Shown here in pieces: positions 1 through 8,677 of a stretch of 64,000 nt of DNA (position 1 is the first letter of the stretch; each line of letters begins with the position of its first letter). Both the position numbers and the translations under genes were made by a program. The DNA is from an uncultured Pseudohongiella sp. (lineage in GTDB: Bacteria; Pseudomonadota; Gammaproteobacteria; Pseudomonadales; Pseudohongiellaceae). The stretch spans positions 2,088,577 to 2,152,576 of the forward strand of contig OX638323.1 of NCBI GenBank assembly GCA_951812715.1, in the 5' to 3' direction. A model generated the notes under the pieces. The model was not told the origin of the DNA, ran no database searches, and saw only the letters and a list, made by a program, of their open reading frames with translations.

Positions 1-566
1 CGTTCGCGCTGGCTCGCGCCCAGCAGCTACCGCGACCCTGGTTCGCCATCGGCCAGAGTACAGGCGGCGCGATCTTGATGGATTCAATCTTGCATCATCA
101 TCTTATGGAAACTCACGCGCCCGAGGGCTTTGCCTTGCTGGCGCCGCTGTTGCGCACTTTGCATCACCGCTACAGCCGATTGCTGTTCCTGCTAGGCGGC
201 AGGTTTCTGCAAGGCATGCCGCGGCAGTTCTCCAGTAGTAGTCACGATCAGGAATTCCTTGAGTTCCTGCGCGGCGGGGACCGGCTGCAGAGCAACCGCA
301 TTCCCCGCAGCTGGATCGCCGCCATGTTCGATTATGTCAAGCGGTTCGACAGCGCGGCGGCGAGTCCGGCGCCGCTGACCATTATTCAGGGCACAGCCGA
401 CGATACGGTAGACTGGAAGTTCAACCTTCCGGCAATCCGCGCCAAGTTCCCCGCCGCGAATGAAGTGCTCGTCCCCGGCGCGCGTCATCACCTGGTCAAT
501 GAAACCCGGGAATTCCGCAAGCCGGTATTCAATGCCATTGCGAGGGCGTTATTCCGAAAAATATGA
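1..566 (+). CDS. Alpha/beta hydrolase, serine aminopeptidase S33-like, 5' end outside window
   Basis: The frame is open from base 3, so the gene starts before the window. The first residues read FAIGQSTGGAIL, the nucleophile elbow (G-x-S-x-G) of an alpha/beta hydrolase. A charge-relay Asp follows in QGTADDTVDW and the His in GARHHLVNE, in the order expected for the Hydrolase_4/lysophospholipase fold. The lid and C-terminal helix are complete; only the N-terminal strands are missing. Substrate cannot be told; monoacylglycerol lipase or a related esterase are the usual alternatives. No signal peptide can be judged because the start is absent. Confidence 0.8.
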   Translation, partial: FALARAQQLPRPWFAIGQSTGGAILMDSILHHHLMETHAPEGFALLAPLLRTLHHRYSRLLFLLGGRFLQGMPRQFSSSSHDQEFLEFLRGGDRLQSNRIPRSWIAAMFDYVKRFDSAAASPAPLTIIQGTADDTVDWKFNLPAIRAKFPAANEVLVPGARHHLVNETREFRKPVFNAIARALFRKI

Positions 567-780
567 CCCTGCGGCAATAAATTTTCAAAATTTTTTCGAA
601 ATTTGCGGCTTTTGTAACAATTCGTTGCCATAATTCACTGCCCCGGACCTCGCGGATTGAGTATAAAGACGCTAGGGAACTGGAATGAGCTTTCGGGGGA
701 GAGTTCTTCAACGCGAATTTCGCGGGAGAAAAACCGGTCCGCGCGAGCGGAATACAAATTTTTTGGAACAAGAGAGAGAT

Positions 781-990
781 ATGTCAGAGTCAGTTGAAGG
801 TGTAGTTAAATGGTTCAATGATGAGAAGGGATTCGGATTTATCGAACGACCCGAAGGCAAGGATGTCTTCGTGCATTTCAGTGCCATTAACGGCACAGGC
901 CGCCGGTCACTGCATGAGGGTCAGAAAGTGACCATGCAAGTAAGCCAAGGTCAGAAGGGTCCCCAGGCAGAAAACGTTACTCCGCTGTAA
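781..990 (+). CDS. Cold-shock protein (CspA family)
   Basis: A 69-residue single cold-shock (OB-fold) domain that binds single-stranded RNA and DNA and acts as an RNA chaperone. Both nucleic-acid motifs are present: KGFGFIE (RNP1, residues 16-22) and VFVHFSAI (RNP2, residues 29-36). Full family length. The start at 781 is preceded by the purine-rich AGAGAGAG. More than 200 bases lie upstream, so a long leader like those of other csp mRNAs is possible, though I cannot point to a specific thermosensor. A hairpin resembling a terminator follows the stop. Which paralogue (CspA, CspD and so on) cannot be decided. Confidence 0.95.
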   Translation: MSESVEGVVKWFNDEKGFGFIERPEGKDVFVHFSAINGTGRRSLHEGQKVTMQVSQGQKGPQAENVTPL

Positions 991-1006
991 CCCCTTCACG
1001 GCAGTG

Positions 1007-1043
1007 AGCGATTCTGCCGGCGTAAGCCGGCGGATTCGCTTTT
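1007..1043 (+). terminator. Likely rho-independent terminator after the cold-shock gene
   Basis: GCCGGC (1016-1021) and GCCGGC (1026-1031) pair around a GTAA loop. Outer arms AGCGATTCT and GGATTCGCT extend the stem with two mismatches, and CTTTTG follows. It lies between convergent csp and rpiA and may serve both. The U tract is short. Confidence 0.6.
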
Positions 1044-1050
1044 GCCGTGG

Positions 1051-1728
1051 TCAGGAATTGGGGAGCAAGGTGCGAACACCGTCATCCCCCGCCAGCATCA
1101 GCCGGTCCGCCGGCCGGCGCACGAACAGTCCGCTGCAGACGATGCCGGTAACCTGATCGAGTTGCGCTTCCATCGCGCGCGGGTCGCGTAGGTCCAGCTT
1201 GTGGATGTCGAGAATCCGGTTGCCGTTGTCGGTGATGAAACCGTCCCGGTAGACTGGAATTCCCCCCATGGCTGAAATTTTACGTGCGACATGGCTGCGC
1301 GCCATGGGAATGACTTCCACCGGCAGCGGAAATTTGCCTAGCACCGGGACCAGTTTCGATTCGTCGGCGATACAGATGAATTCCTTCGCGGACGCGGCAA
1401 TGATTTTCTCCCGCGTCAGCGCCCCGCCGCCGCCCTTGATCAATTGCAGATGCCGGTTGGCCTCATCGGCGCCGTCGATGTAAAGGTCAACGGTTCCCGC
1501 CGCGTTGAGGTCAATCACGCTGATTCCCAGCGCTGTCAGCCGACGGGCGGATTCTTCCGAACTCGACACGGCCGCGTCGATACGATTGCGCAGGTCGCCC
1601 AGCGCGGCGATAAAATGATTGACCGTGGAACCGGTGCCGATCCCCAGCACGGTATCGCGCTCCAGTCGCGGTTCGATAAAGCGCAGCGCGGCTTCAGCCG
1701 CTTGTTGTTTCAGTTCATCCGGCGTCAT
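1051..1728 (-). CDS. rpiA: Ribose-5-phosphate isomerase A
   Basis: Interconverts ribose-5-phosphate and ribulose-5-phosphate in the non-oxidative pentose phosphate pathway (cytosolic). 225 residues, close to the E. coli enzyme. Signature stretches are [12 protein letters not shown] (phosphate loop), [16 protein letters not shown] (catalytic Glu) and [11 protein letters not shown]. The start MTPDELK was chosen over an ATG ten codons upstream because it matches the family start and is preceded by GGGAGGAACTGTCA. Convergent with the cold-shock gene. Its upstream side faces the repeat-containing gap before psd. Confidence 0.96.
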   Translation of the reverse strand: MTPDELKQQAAEAALRFIEPRLERDTVLGIGTGSTVNHFIAALGDLRNRIDAAVSSSEESARRLTALGISVIDLNAAGTVDLYIDGADEANRHLQLIKGGGGALTREKIIAASAKEFICIADESKLVPVLGKFPLPVEVIPMARSHVARKISAMGGIPVYRDGFITDNGNRILDIHKLDLRDPRAMEAQLDQVTGIVCSGLFVRRPADRLMLAGDDGVRTLLPNS

Positions 1729-1796
1729 TGACAGTTCCTCCCAGGATTCTCTCAACAATTCCTTCCATGAAATTTTTCATAATCGCAAAATTAGCG

Positions 1797-1891
1797 TAGT
1801 TTTGTTTCGTTCCCGAATTCAATGGCTTGCGCCGAAGAATTCGGCAGCGCATCCATGTGCCGCGCGCAAGCTCTGAAAATTCAGAACTTCC
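1797..1891 (+). repeat. Dispersed repeat family C, copy 1
   Basis: About 95 bases ending exactly at the psd stop codon. It aligns clearly, with scattered substitutions, to the reverse complement of 22220-22315. Shared blocks include GCTTGCGCC, GAATTCGGC and ACATCCATGTGCCG / GCATCCATGTGCCG. Inverted arms GCTTGCG and CGCAAGC suggest a folded transcript or cruciform. No protein fits it. Confidence 0.75.
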
Positions 1892-2743
1892 CTATTTGTT
1901 ATTCGGTCGCAGGCTGCCGATTTTGCGGCCCATTCGCACTGAGGCTCCCGGCGACAGCCAGGACTCCAATTCCATCGCCCCGGGCGGAAACAGCAAGATC
2001 ACGGTGGAGCCGAGCTGGAAGCGGCCCATTTCCGCGCCGGCTGCAAGCAGCAGTTCGCGCTCGGCAAAGGATTGCGCCGGCGCGCGCAAGCGGCCTTCGC
2101 GGCCGGGTTCGTCCCAAACCGTACCAATACCCGCGACAATCATCGCGCCTACCATAACCAGCGCGAAACGGCCGCATTCGCCTTCGAACACGCTGACCAG
2201 GCGTTCATTGCGGCAGAACAATTCCGCAATTCGCGCCGTACTCGCCTCGTTGACCGAAAACAGTTTGCCTGGGATGTGCCGGGTTTGCAGCAACCGGCCG
2301 TCCAGCGGCATATGCACCCGGTGGTAATCCCGCGGCGAGAGATAAATGGTAAGGAATCGCCCGCCATTCAGCGCCTTTGCCAGGGCGGCATCGCCGCCCA
2401 GCAAGCTTTCGACTTGGTAGTGGCGCTGCTTGGCTTGCAGTAGCCGTCCGTCCGTGATTCGCCCCAGTTCGCTGATCGCGCCGTCCGCGGGACAGAGCAC
2501 GGCGCCCGCCTCATGCGCCGGCGGCCGGGCGCCGGGTTTCAGCGCGCGGGTGAAGAATTCGTTGAAATTCCGGTAGCTCGCCGGGTCGGGATCGAGCGCT
2601 TCGCTCATGTCCACCTGGTAGCGACGAATGAACAGCCGAATCAGGATGCCGGCAAAGGTTTCGCCGCGAGCCAGGGCGCCGGCGATTGCGGTAAGCAGCC
2701 GGTGTGGCAGGAGGAATTGCAACAGCACGGATAGGCGCGGCAT
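1892..2743 (-). CDS. psd: Phosphatidylserine decarboxylase proenzyme
   Basis: Makes phosphatidylethanolamine from phosphatidylserine at the inner membrane. The enzyme is made as a proenzyme that cleaves itself to create a pyruvoyl group. 283 residues, normal for the proteobacterial type. The self-cleavage site LGST is present near the C-terminus (FQLGSTVILLFPPG), as are YLSPRDYHRVHMP and KLFSVNE. Last gene of an apparent rsgA-rhodanese-psd operon; its start lies 7 bases after the rhodanese stop. Coupling of psd with rsgA, facing orn, is conserved in gammaproteobacteria. The stop codon abuts a dispersed repeat. Confidence 0.97.
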   Translation of the reverse strand: MPRLSVLLQFLLPHRLLTAIAGALARGETFAGILIRLFIRRYQVDMSEALDPDPASYRNFNEFFTRALKPGARPPAHEAGAVLCPADGAISELGRITDGRLLQAKQRHYQVESLLGGDAALAKALNGGRFLTIYLSPRDYHRVHMPLDGRLLQTRHIPGKLFSVNEASTARIAELFCRNERLVSVFEGECGRFALVMVGAMIVAGIGTVWDEPGREGRLRAPAQSFAERELLLAAGAEMGRFQLGSTVILLFPPGAMELESWLSPGASVRMGRKIGSLRPNNK

Positions 2744-2750
2744 AAGAGAT

Positions 2751-3752
2751 TCAATTCTCGATCGGCGTATCGCCGGCGTTGCCCCATTCCGACCAGGAGC
2801 CGTCGTAGGCGCGGATGTCCAGATCGAGCGCCTTGCCGACGAGATAACTCAGGCCGGAGCGATGATGCGTCTGGCAATGCGTAATGATCTTCTTGCCTGG
2901 AACGATGCCGAGTTCCGCTAGCCGCGGGCGCAATACATCGAGCGGCTTCAGGCGAAAGTGATTGCGCCGGTCCAGCAGTTCCAGCCAGTCGAGATTGACC
3001 GCGCCGGGAATATGACCGTTGCGGCGGGCGGTGACGCGGATGCCGGCATATTCCTCCGCCGAGCGCGCGTCCCAAACGATGCTGTCCGGGTCGTCCAACT
3101 GATCCAGCACCTGTTGTTTGTCGGCAATGGGTGAGCGATCTATCCGCGCCTCGAAGCCGTGGGTGTCCCCTTTTTGCGCGCGAAAGTGGGTGTCCCCTTT
3201 TGGTTGCGCGCGGTGGGTGTCCCCTTCGAGAGGGCGAGAGGGTGGGTGTCCCCTTGTTGTGAGATCTCGGTGGGTGTCCCTTTCGGGAGCGCTTTCGGGA
3301 GAGTGGGTGTCCCCTTGTTGCCCTTGTTGCCTCGCCTCGAAAGGGCGCGCCTTCCCTTCCCGGTTGCCGCTTTCCAGCGGCAGGCCCGCCCCAGCCCAGG
3401 CGAGCACGCCGCCATTGAGGAAGCTGTATCGCTGGTGGCCGAGCACGTCCAGGGTCCAGATCAGCCTTCCCGCCCAGCCGCCGCCTTCATCGTCGATGGC
3501 GACGACATGACGGTCCGCAGTGAGTCCGACGCGGGAGAACAATTCACTCAGGCGTTCGGCGGACGGCAGCTTGCCGGTGGCGGGTTCGATGCCGGACACA
3601 AGTTCTCCAGGCTGAATCAGCAGCGAACCGGGCACATGATGCGCCAGATAGACTTGCGGCCCGCAGACGGTGACCAACAGCAGATTTTCTTCGGGCAATG
3701 CTTGCGCGAGTTCTTCCGCTTCTATGATCAGGGGCAGGCTGGATTCGTTCAT
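2751..3752 (-). CDS. Thiosulfate sulfurtransferase (RhdA-type rhodanese) with repeat-encoded linker insert
   Basis: Two-domain rhodanese that moves sulfane sulfur from thiosulfate to a thiophilic acceptor. The C-terminal domain carries the loop CQTHHRSG with active Cys293, the loop type of Azotobacter RhdA, so thiosulfate is a likelier donor than mercaptopyruvate. The family is about 270 residues; this protein has 333. The surplus is roughly residues 133-203, between the domains, and is encoded by six GGGTGTCCC-type repeats (3161-3313). These read mostly as GDTH tetrapeptides and keep the frame open. The flanking domains look intact. Sits between rsgA (25-base gap) and psd (7-base gap). Whether the insert is tolerated in the folded enzyme is unknown. 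Confidence 0.9.
   Translation of the reverse strand: MNESSLPLIIEAEELAQALPEENLLLVTVCGPQVYLAHHVPGSLLIQPGELVSGIEPATGKLPSAERLSELFSRVGLTADRHVVAIDDEGGGWAGRLIWTLDVLGHQRYSFLNGGVLAWAGAGLPLESGNREGKARPFEARQQGQQGDTHSPESAPERDTHRDLTTRGHPPSRPLEGDTHRAQPKGDTHFRAQKGDTHGFEARIDRSPIADKQQVLDQLDDPDSIVWDARSAEEYAGIRVTARRNGHIPGAVNLDWLELLDRRNHFRLKPLDVLRPRLAELGIVPGKKIITHCQTHHRSGLSYLVGKALDLDIRAYDGSWSEWGNAGDTPIEN
3161..3313 (+). repeat. Six GGGTGTCCC mini-repeats inside the rhodanese gene
   Basis: Cores at 3161, 3188, 3215, 3244, 3272 and 3305, spaced 27-33 bases, usually preceded by GT and followed by CTT. Same core as the clusters near 4.8, 13.5, 20.5, 33.5, 60.5 and 61.9 kb. This is the only cluster lying wholly inside a clear coding sequence. 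Confidence 0.95.
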
Positions 3753-3777
3753 GATTACGGTCGGCCTTGTCCGGCGC

Positions 3778-4725
3778 TCATTGCAGGCTGTCGAGTATCC
3801 GCGTGTAACTGCGCAGCCGCTCGCTGCTGACGGCGCCGTTTTCGGCGGCCGCCAGTATCGCGCAGCCCGGTTCGACCCGATGTGAACAATCGCGGAATTT
3901 ACAATGTTCGGCCAGGGACCTCAATTCGATGAAACCGTCTACTACCTCGGAGGCTTGCAGATGTCCGAGGTTGAACTCGCGTACTCCCGGGGAATCGATC
4001 AGGTCGAAACCCGGCAGATGAAACAGCCGCGCGGCCGTGGTGGTATGGGTGCCGCCGCGGCGCCAGGCGTCGAGTTCCCCGACTTCGGCCAGCGGCTGCT
4101 TGCCGAGCCGGTTCAGCAGCGATGACTTGCCGACGCCGGATTGGCCGACGACTACCGCGGTCAATCCCTCAAGCCTTTTGGCGAGCGCGTCGACGCCGGC
4201 GCCGGTCAGCGCCGAGACTTCGAACAATTCCAGGTCCAGCTCACGATAGATTTCGGACATGCGCGCCAGCAGCGTCGGATTCGAAGGCGGCAGGTCGATC
4301 TTGTTGAGCACGAGCAGGCATTGAACGCCCAGGTTTTCGATTGCCACCAGGTATCGGTCGATCACGCTCATTTCGGTTTCCGGCACGGTGGCGAACATCG
4401 TCAGCACGAAATCGATGTTGGCGGCGATTGGCCGGAAACGGCCACCCTTGTCGGCGCGGCCGAACTCGTTGCGGCGCGGTTCGAGGCCGGTGACCACGCC
4501 GCCTTCGGCGTCATCCGGCGCCCAGTTTACCCGGTCGCCGGTGACCACTTGCGGCAGATTGGCGCGGGCATGGCAGCGCACCACATCGCCCGAGGCGTCC
4601 TCGATTTCAAGTTGCCTGCCGTTATGGCTGATGATGACTCCGGATCGTTCCTCGCCGGAGCGATCTTCCATGCGCGCGGCGATGCGGCGTTGCTGCTGTT
4701 TGCTGAGTTTACGCCCGGCCGGCAT
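3778..4725 (-). CDS. rsgA: Small ribosomal subunit biogenesis GTPase RsgA
   Basis: Circularly permuted GTPase that helps mature the 30S subunit. 315 residues: an N-terminal OB fold, then G motifs in permuted order (NKID; GQSGVGKSSLLN; DSPGVREF), then the zinc-binding domain (HCKFRDCSHRVEPGC, residues about 274-288). A basic N-terminus (GRKLSKQQQRRIAAR) is typical. First gene of a minus-strand operon with the rhodanese and psd genes; divergent from orn, as in E. coli. The 209-base gap to orn carries two isolated repeat cores and a CATTCTGCGCG element. Confidence 0.97.
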   Translation of the reverse strand: MPAGRKLSKQQQRRIAARMEDRSGEERSGVIISHNGRQLEIEDASGDVVRCHARANLPQVVTGDRVNWAPDDAEGGVVTGLEPRRNEFGRADKGGRFRPIAANIDFVLTMFATVPETEMSVIDRYLVAIENLGVQCLLVLNKIDLPPSNPTLLARMSEIYRELDLELFEVSALTGAGVDALAKRLEGLTAVVVGQSGVGKSSLLNRLGKQPLAEVGELDAWRRGGTHTTTAARLFHLPGFDLIDSPGVREFNLGHLQASEVVDGFIELRSLAEHCKFRDCSHRVEPGCAILAAAENGAVSSERLRSYTRILDSLQ

Positions 4726-4765
4726 CTTCTAGCCGCCGGACCCGGGAACAATGAGAGTTGGAAAG

Positions 4766-4883
4766 GGGACACCCATGACGCAAATTATCGCACATTCCCC
4801 CGCCTGGTCATTCTGCGCGTAGCGAAGCAAAGTCGCAGCGCAGGACATGGGCGCCATCGCGCCGCGCAGAACACGGGACACCC
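4766..4883 (+). repeat. Two isolated GGGACACCC repeat cores and one CATTCTGCGCG element in the rsgA-orn gap
   Basis: GGGACACCC at 4766-4774 and 4875-4883. Between them, 4808-4838 holds TCATTCTGCGCG followed by TAGCGAAG and AGTCGCAG, a small hairpin element also seen near 13.5, 18.9 and 19.2 kb. They lie in the shared promoter region of two housekeeping transcription units. Confidence 0.85.
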
Positions 4884-4934
4884 ACCGCGCCGTGTTACAA
4901 TTGCGCCAGTACACTTTCCATTGGAAGTATTCGC

Positions 4935-5477
4935 ATGGACAGCAATCTCAACCTGATCTGGATCGATCTCGAAATGACCGGGCTCGACCCGGGCAGCGAC
5001 CGAATTCTCGAAATCGCTTCTCTTGTCACCAATGCCCAGCTTGAGACCATCGAAGAAGGCCCGGTGCTTGCCTTGCGCCAGCCGGAGTCCCTGCTTGAGG
5101 CCATGGATGAATGGAACCAGACACACCACCAGGCTTCCGGCCTGATCGAGCGGGTCCGGTCCAGCCAGATCTACGAGGCCGAAGCCGAACGGCGCACGCT
5201 GGCGTTCTGCCAGCGCCATACCAGCCGCGACTCCTCGCCCATGTGCGGCAGCACCATCTGCCAGGACCGTCGCTTCCTCGCCCGCTACATGCCGGAACTC
5301 GAAGCCTGGTTCCACTACCGTAATATCGATGTCAGCACCGTCAAGGAACTCGCCCGGCGCTGGAAGCCCGAAATCCTGAATGGCGTCAGCAAGACCAGCA
5401 GCCACAAGGCCATCGAAGACATCCGCGAGTCCGTCGCCGAACTGCAATACTACCGCCGCCACTTCATCGGCTGCTGA
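4935..5477 (+). CDS. orn: Oligoribonuclease
   Basis: DEDDh 3'-5' exonuclease that degrades 2-5 nt RNA and finishes c-di-GMP breakdown by removing pGpG. 180 residues, normal length. Exo I motif [10 protein letters not shown] (D11, E13), Exo II around [12 protein letters not shown], and Exo [13 protein letters not shown] are all present. Start ATG at 4935. Divergent from rsgA; its last 14 bases overlap the end of convergent queG. Two degenerate cyclic-di-GMP-type or cyclase-like proteins lie near 37 kb, which may be relevant to its pGpG role but is not direct evidence. Confidence 0.97.
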   Translation: MDSNLNLIWIDLEMTGLDPGSDRILEIASLVTNAQLETIEEGPVLALRQPESLLEAMDEWNQTHHQASGLIERVRSSQIYEAEAERRTLAFCQRHTSRDSSPMCGSTICQDRRFLARYMPELEAWFHYRNIDVSTVKELARRWKPEILNGVSKTSSHKAIEDIRESVAELQYYRRHFIGC

Positions 5478-6579
5478 GCGGCTCGATGCTGGCTTTTTCA
5501 TGCTGGCGGCGCAAGGCCCAGCGTACGTGTTCGGTGACCAGTTCCGAGGGAAAATCAAGGCGGGCGCGCAGGGCTGAGATGGATTCCTCGCTCGCCGGCG
5601 CATTGCCCAGCGCCACGGCGATATTGCGCAGCCAGCATTCATAGCCGATGCGGCGGATCGCCGAGCCGGCGGTTCTTTCCTTGAAGTCCTCCTCGCTCCA
5701 GGCGAAAAGATCGCGCAGCCCGGCGGTGTCCAGTTGATGCCGCGGCTCGAAGTCGACCTCGGCCGAGATGCGCGCGAACTTGTTCCAGGGGCACACGATC
5801 TGGCAGTCGTCGCAGCCGAAAATCCGGTTGCCCATGGGTTCGCGCAATTCTTCCGGGATCGGCCCGCGCAATTCGATCGTCAGATAGGAAATGCACTTGC
5901 GCGCATCGAGGCTGTTGGGGCCGGTGAAGGCGCCGGTAGGGCAGATATCCAGGCAGGCGCGGCAGGTTCCGCAATGGGCGCTGCCGGGTTCGTCCACCGG
6001 CAGCGGCAGGTCGGTAAACAGCTCGCCCAGGAAAAACCACGAGCCGGCCTCGGGATTGATGAGCATGGTGTTCTTGCCGATCCAGCCGAGCCCGGCCTTC
6101 TCCGCGATCGCGCGTTCGAGCACCGGCGCGCTGTCGACGAAAGCGCGATAGGAATGGCTGCCCACTTCTTGTTCGATCCGGTCCGCCAGCCGTTGCAGGC
6201 GCAGCCGCATCATCTTGTGGTAGTCGCGGCCCCGGGCGTAGCGCGCGACGTAGGCGGCGTCTCCTTCCGCCATGGGATCGAGTGAATTTTCCCCGACGTG
6301 GTCGTAGTCCATACGCACGCTGATGATGCGCGCGGCGCCAGGATGGAGCTTGTCCGGATGGCAGCGCTTGTTGTGGTGGCGCGCCATATAGGACATCTCG
6401 CCGTGATGCCGCTGTTCCAGCCAGGACTCAAGATGCCTGCGATAGCTTCCCAGATCGATGTCGGTGATTCCGACTTGCTGAAAACCGAGTTCCCCGCCCC
6501 ACTCGCGGATGCGCCCGGCCAGGGCCGGAAAATCCAGATCTGCTCGAGGTTTTTTCACCTTGCGTCTTACAATCGGCAT
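5464..6579 (-). CDS. queG: Epoxyqueuosine reductase
   Basis: Cobalamin- and iron-sulfur-dependent enzyme for the last step of queuosine synthesis in tRNA. 371 residues from the chosen start. Two [4Fe-4S] motifs are clear: [16 protein letters not shown], and a second cluster region with CISYLTIEL and [34 protein letters not shown] is also characteristic. The start MPIVRRKV was chosen because the longer reading would run deep into the aminotransferase gene; it overlaps that gene's stop by 13 bases (coupled). The 3' end overlaps orn by 14 bases. Confidence 0.95.
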   Translation of the reverse strand: MPIVRRKVKKPRADLDFPALAGRIREWGGELGFQQVGITDIDLGSYRRHLESWLEQRHHGEMSYMARHHNKRCHPDKLHPGAARIISVRMDYDHVGENSLDPMAEGDAAYVARYARGRDYHKMMRLRLQRLADRIEQEVGSHSYRAFVDSAPVLERAIAEKAGLGWIGKNTMLINPEAGSWFFLGELFTDLPLPVDEPGSAHCGTCRACLDICPTGAFTGPNSLDARKCISYLTIELRGPIPEELREPMGNRIFGCDDCQIVCPWNKFARISAEVDFEPRHQLDTAGLRDLFAWSEEDFKERTAGSAIRRIGYECWLRNIAVALGNAPASEESISALRARLDFPSELVTEHVRWALRRQHEKASIEPLSSR

Positions 6580-7781
6580 AGGATTTCCGCCGCGCGTTCC
6601 AGGGTAGCGTCTTCCTTGCAGAAACAGAATCGGACGTGGCGCGCGCCCGAGGGCGTGCGATAGAAAGGCGACAGCGGAATGGCGGCCACACCGATTTCCC
6701 GCGTGAGCCAATTGACGAATTCCTGGTCAGGAAGATCGGAAATCGCCGCATAGTCCGCCAACTGGAAATAGGTGCCTCCCGAGGGCGTGAAGCTGAACCG
6801 CGACGGCGCCAGCAACTCGCAGAAAAGATCGCGTTTGCGTTGGTAAAACCGCGGCAACTCGCGCGCGTGCTCGGGGCATTCGGCCATGAAATCGGCGATG
6901 GCGTATTGCACGAAACTGGAACTGGTGAAGGTGACGAACTGGTGCACCTTGCGAAACTCTTCCGTCAACGCCGGAGGCGCGACACAATACGCGAGCTTCC
7001 AGCCGGTTGCATGATAAGTCTTGCCGAAGGAAAAAATCGCGAAACTCGACGCGCGCAATTCGTCGTGGCCGATGACACTGGCGTGGCCGAGGCCGTCGAA
7101 CACCATATGTTCGTACACTTCGTCCGAAAGCACGTAGATTTGCCGCCCCCGGATCAGTTCGGCGAGGTGGTCGAGATCGGCCGGGCTCAGGATTGATCCG
7201 CAGGGATTGTGCGGGTTGTTGATCATGATCAGGCGTGTGCGGCTGTTGATATTCCGCGCCACGAGATCCCAGTCGATGGCGTAGTCCGGCAAGGTCAGCG
7301 GCAGGCGCACGGCATGGCCGCCGGCAAGTTGCACCGCCGGTTCGTAGCAATCGTAGGCGGGATCGAACATGATCACTCCATCGCCAGGGTGAACGACCGC
7401 CTGCACCGCGTCGAATACGCCTTCGGTGGCGCCGGAAGTGACGGTAATTTCAGATTCCGGGTCCGGACTGAAGCCATAATGCGCGGCAACCTTTTCGGCA
7501 ATGCGCTGACGCAGTTCCATGACGCCGGCCATGGGCGGATACTGGTTGCAGCCGCCGTTGAGGCGCTCGGACACGAGTTCGCGCAAACGCCGCGGACAAT
7601 CGAAATCCGGATAACCCTGGGAGAGATTGATCGCGCCATGTTCGGCGGCCATGCGCGACATGACGGTGAATATAGTGGCGCCGACTTGTGGGAGCTTGCT
7701 GTTCAATTTCCGAGTCCAGTGGCTTGGATCAGGTCCGCGAGCGGGGAGCGCCTGTGCGACAATTAAAGCCAGCAAATTCAC
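6567..7781 (-). CDS. Methionine aminotransferase (YbdL/KAT-like, PLP class I/II)
   Basis: Fold-type I PLP aminotransferase closely resembling E. coli YbdL, which transaminates methionine and aromatic 2-oxo acids. Up to 404 residues. Family marks: SKLPQVGATIFTVMSRMAAE, INLSQGYPDFD, NPHNPCGSIL, SDEVYEH, and PLP lysine in SFGKTYHATGWK. The family normally begins close to SKLPQ, so the true start may be a TTG near 7706 rather than the ATG at 7781. Overlaps queG by 13 bases. A decayed copy of its N-terminal region lies about 700 bases upstream (8371-8447). Confidence 0.9.
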   Translation of the reverse strand: MNLLALIVAQALPARGPDPSHWTRKLNSKLPQVGATIFTVMSRMAAEHGAINLSQGYPDFDCPRRLRELVSERLNGGCNQYPPMAGVMELRQRIAEKVAAHYGFSPDPESEITVTSGATEGVFDAVQAVVHPGDGVIMFDPAYDCYEPAVQLAGGHAVRLPLTLPDYAIDWDLVARNINSRTRLIMINNPHNPCGSILSPADLDHLAELIRGRQIYVLSDEVYEHMVFDGLGHASVIGHDELRASSFAIFSFGKTYHATGWKLAYCVAPPALTEEFRKVHQFVTFTSSSFVQYAIADFMAECPEHARELPRFYQRKRDLFCELLAPSRFSFTPSGGTYFQLADYAAISDLPDQEFVNWLTREIGVAAIPLSPFYRTPSGARHVRFCFCKEDATLERAAEILCRL

Positions 7782-8021
7782 CTTGCCGACAATCGTACGA
7801 TTGACTTGCGTTTGGGCATGATAACTTGCTGAGATGCGCCAGGATATTCACTGTTCTGGTTCCTACCCCGCTTGCTGCTATGTGGCGAAGCTTTGAACGG
7901 GCCTGGTGCTATCAGCCCCTGTCGCCCCGCCCATCGCCGGCAGCAAGCACGTCGCTTGAATTACTCTCCATACAGCATCCTCTCCTCTTGCCTGCCGCGA
8001 AACGAATATGCGAAGAGGAAT

Positions 8022-8345
8022 TCACCAGGTCACCAGGGCGCTCCTCCCGCGATCGTCCTCAGCTTTACATAGAGAGACTATATATCCTGAGCTATCTTCT
8101 GTTTCGCGCTCAACCTGTCTGGCGCCCTCGGTTTGAACTATCCGGAATTTCCGGATAGTTGCTCTTGGGTCGCATTCCCTCTCGGCGAAAACGTTGCGAA
8201 TGTGTTCATTGACGGTGCGCACATCCTTATCGAATAACTCCGCGATTTCCCGTTGGCTCAACCATACGGTCTCCTCTACGGCCCGCAGCCTGATGGCCAC
8301 TGCGCCGTCCTCGGTGCTGTAAAGAATCAACTCGCCTTCAGACAT
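8022..8345 (-). pseudogene. RhuM-family protein, N-terminal fragment
   Basis: The first roughly 80 residues match the N-terminus of RhuM/KilA-N-associated proteins: MSEGELILYSTEDG, VWLSQREIAELFDKD, RTVNEHIRNVFAE and IRKFRIVQTEG. After RQVERETED the resemblance stops, and the frame ends at 107 residues where the family has about 330. The start at 8345 is the family start; the longer open reading to 8660 is repeat sequence. RhuM-like genes are usually accessory (islands, toxin-like or phage-linked). With no C-terminal part nearby this is a remnant. Confidence 0.75.
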
Positions 8346-8370
8346 AGATGCCCAGTTTCCTCCGGTAACA

Positions 8371-8447
8371 GGCCATGCTCCACAGCCACGCCCGACAAAA
8401 CGGTATATATCGTAGTACCAACCCGTGGAAGCATGCTGTTCAATTCC
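8371..8447 (-). pseudogene. Decayed fragment of an aminotransferase N-terminus
   Basis: Read on the minus strand this gives SMLPRVGTTIYTVLSGVAVEHG, which lines up with SKLPQVGATIFTVMSRMAAEHG of the neighbouring aminotransferase (bases about 7634-7712). Bases align over about 75 positions, then similarity stops on both sides, and no start or continuation exists. It is either a partial duplication of the neighbour or the remnant of a diverged paralogue. Confidence 0.6.
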
Positions 8448-8484
8448 GTTATCAGGGGAGATCTGACTTCGCCATTTCCTCAGT

Positions 8485-8668
8485 GTGAGTCGCCGTCGGG
8501 TGGTGGGGAGTGGAGCGGGCGTGCGAGGCATGGGTGAGACCCGGTCGGCGAAGCCGACAAGAAGCAACGCTTCTTGAGGGCCGAACGGCTCGACAGGATG
8601 TCGAGACCGGGGCAAGTCGAAGCCACTGAAGTTGCGCCAGGGATGGCATATACAAACCAAATCAAAGC
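8485..8668 (+). repeat. Dispersed structured repeat family B, copy 1 (long form)
   Basis: Contains short inverted repeats GTCGGCGAAGCCGAC and CTCGACAGGATGTCGAG and ends with GCGCCAGGGATGGCA plus about 20 more bases. Matches the reverse complement of 19003-19183 along nearly its whole length. Shares the GCCGAC...GGCCGAACG...GCGCCAGGGATGGCA frame with copies at 31.6, 31.8, 37.7 and 42.7 kb. Open frames through it are not genes. Confidence 0.85.
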
Positions 8669-8677
8669 CAACAATCC

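Noticed and set aside
8139..8161. Perfect inverted repeat ACTATCCGG...CCGGATAGT as a regulatory hairpin
   Set aside because: It lies in the coding part of the RhuM-like fragment (encoding TIRKF) and has no T tract or promoter near it; most likely chance within coding sequence.
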